NCBI GenBank assembly: GCA_030591905.1
Contig: JAUVAE010000050.1
Coordinates: forward strand, 1 to 5,563
From: Candidatus Komeilibacteria bacterium
GTDB taxonomy: Bacteria > Patescibacteriota > Patescibacteriia > UBA1558 > S5-K13
DNA: 5,563 nucleotides
Reading direction: 5' to 3'
Under the pieces are notes generated by a model. The model ran no database searches. It was not told where the DNA came from and saw only the letters and a program-made list of their open reading frames with translations. Made by a program: the position numbers and the translations under genes. Of the stretch, positions 5,191 to 5,563 are shown piece by piece; position 1 is the first letter of the stretch; each line of letters opens with the position of its first letter.

Positions 5191-5563
5191 AGTAGCTTCA
5201 ATAAAAGCCATAAAGATTGGGTGAGGATTAAAAAGTCGACTGATATATTCTGGATGAAATTGAGTAGCTAAAAAGAATGGATGATTGGTAATTTCAACAG
5301 CTTCAACTAATTTACCATCAGGTGAAGTTCCAGAAATAACTAAGCCGGCTTTTTCAAATTGAGAACGATAATCATTATTAAATTCATAACGGTGTCGATG
5401 TCTTTCAAAGATAGTTAATAATTTATTATTAATCTTCTTATTTAAATCATTTGATTGATGCCAAGGAGAAGATTTTTGAGAACCAAAATGTCGATAAGCT
5501 GATCCTAGTTTGGAACCTTTTTTTAAAGAACATGGCCAAGCCCCCAATCTAATAGTGCCACCA
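5176..5563 (-). CDS. pyrG: CTP synthase, C-terminal part of the glutaminase domain (5' end beyond window)
   Basis: CTP synthase makes CTP from UTP, ATP and glutamine; the C-terminal class I glutamine amidotransferase domain releases ammonia. The frame is open to the window edge, giving 128 residues beginning [14 protein letters not shown]. The family signatures [11 protein letters not shown] (53-63), [19 protein letters not shown] (73-91), [16 protein letters not shown] (94-109) and PHPIF (113-117) identify it. His103 and Glu105 in QFHPE complete the Cys-His-Glu triad; the nucleophile Cys lies outside the window. Between SAY (21-23) and ERHRHRYE there are 29 residues where E. coli PyrG has about 6, so about 23 residues are inserted, rich in Lys, Asn and Ser. 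A start at an internal TTG (5547) is not credible because the conserved GGTIR upstream is in frame. The stop is 3 nt from the convergent glycosyltransferase stop. Confidence 0.95.
   Translation of the reverse strand, partial: GGTIRLGAWPCSLKKGSKLGSAYRHFGSQKSSPWHQSNDLNKKINNKLLTIFERHRHRYEFNNDYRSQFEKAGLVISGTSPDGKLVEAVEITNHPFFLATQFHPEYISRLFNPHPIFMAFIEATKKNK

Overview
The window is strongly A+T-rich and tightly packed: one convergent pair of genes overlaps by 4 nt and another is separated by only 3 nt. The standard genetic code fits all genes. The gene set is a bare housekeeping one: DEAD-box RNA helicase, PP2C phosphatase, RarA, GT-C glycosyltransferase, CTP synthase, plus a secreted protein. None of the five visible start codons has a recognisable Shine-Dalgarno sequence. 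The small gene set, low G+C, slightly short RarA and style of the secreted protein and helicase N-termini suggest a candidate-phyla-radiation bacterium (Patescibacteria, perhaps Microgenomates). This placement is inferred from general style, not from a marker gene.

Layout. 1-205 (minus): N-terminal 68 residues of a secreted protein with a signal peptide. 206-479: a divergent intergenic region. It holds a good minus-strand promoter with an overlapping inverted repeat, then a roughly 100-nt leader for the downstream helicase. 480-1730 (plus): DEAD-box helicase. 1727-2590 (minus): PP2C phosphatase, tail-to-tail with the helicase. 2617-3786 (minus): rarA, 26 nt upstream of the phosphatase gene and probably co-transcribed with it from a near-consensus promoter at 3815-3843. 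3868-5172 (plus): integral-membrane glycosyltransferase, possibly leaderless. 5176-5563 (minus): the last 128 residues of CTP synthase (pyrG), whose 5' part lies beyond the window.

The genes do not form one pathway. The most interesting element is non-coding: the helicase leader. It has a small 6-bp hairpin (395-411), a G+C-rich linker (419-430), and a near-perfect 15-bp hairpin (445-480) whose 3' strand ends on the A of the helicase start codon. A start codon tied into a strong hairpin in front of an RNA-unwinding enzyme suggests translational autoregulation or temperature sensing. A second point is that the PP2C has all expected metal-binding acidic residues but carries Gln where the family has its phosphate-binding Arg. 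No CRISPR array, mobile element, tRNA or rRNA gene, or defence system was found.
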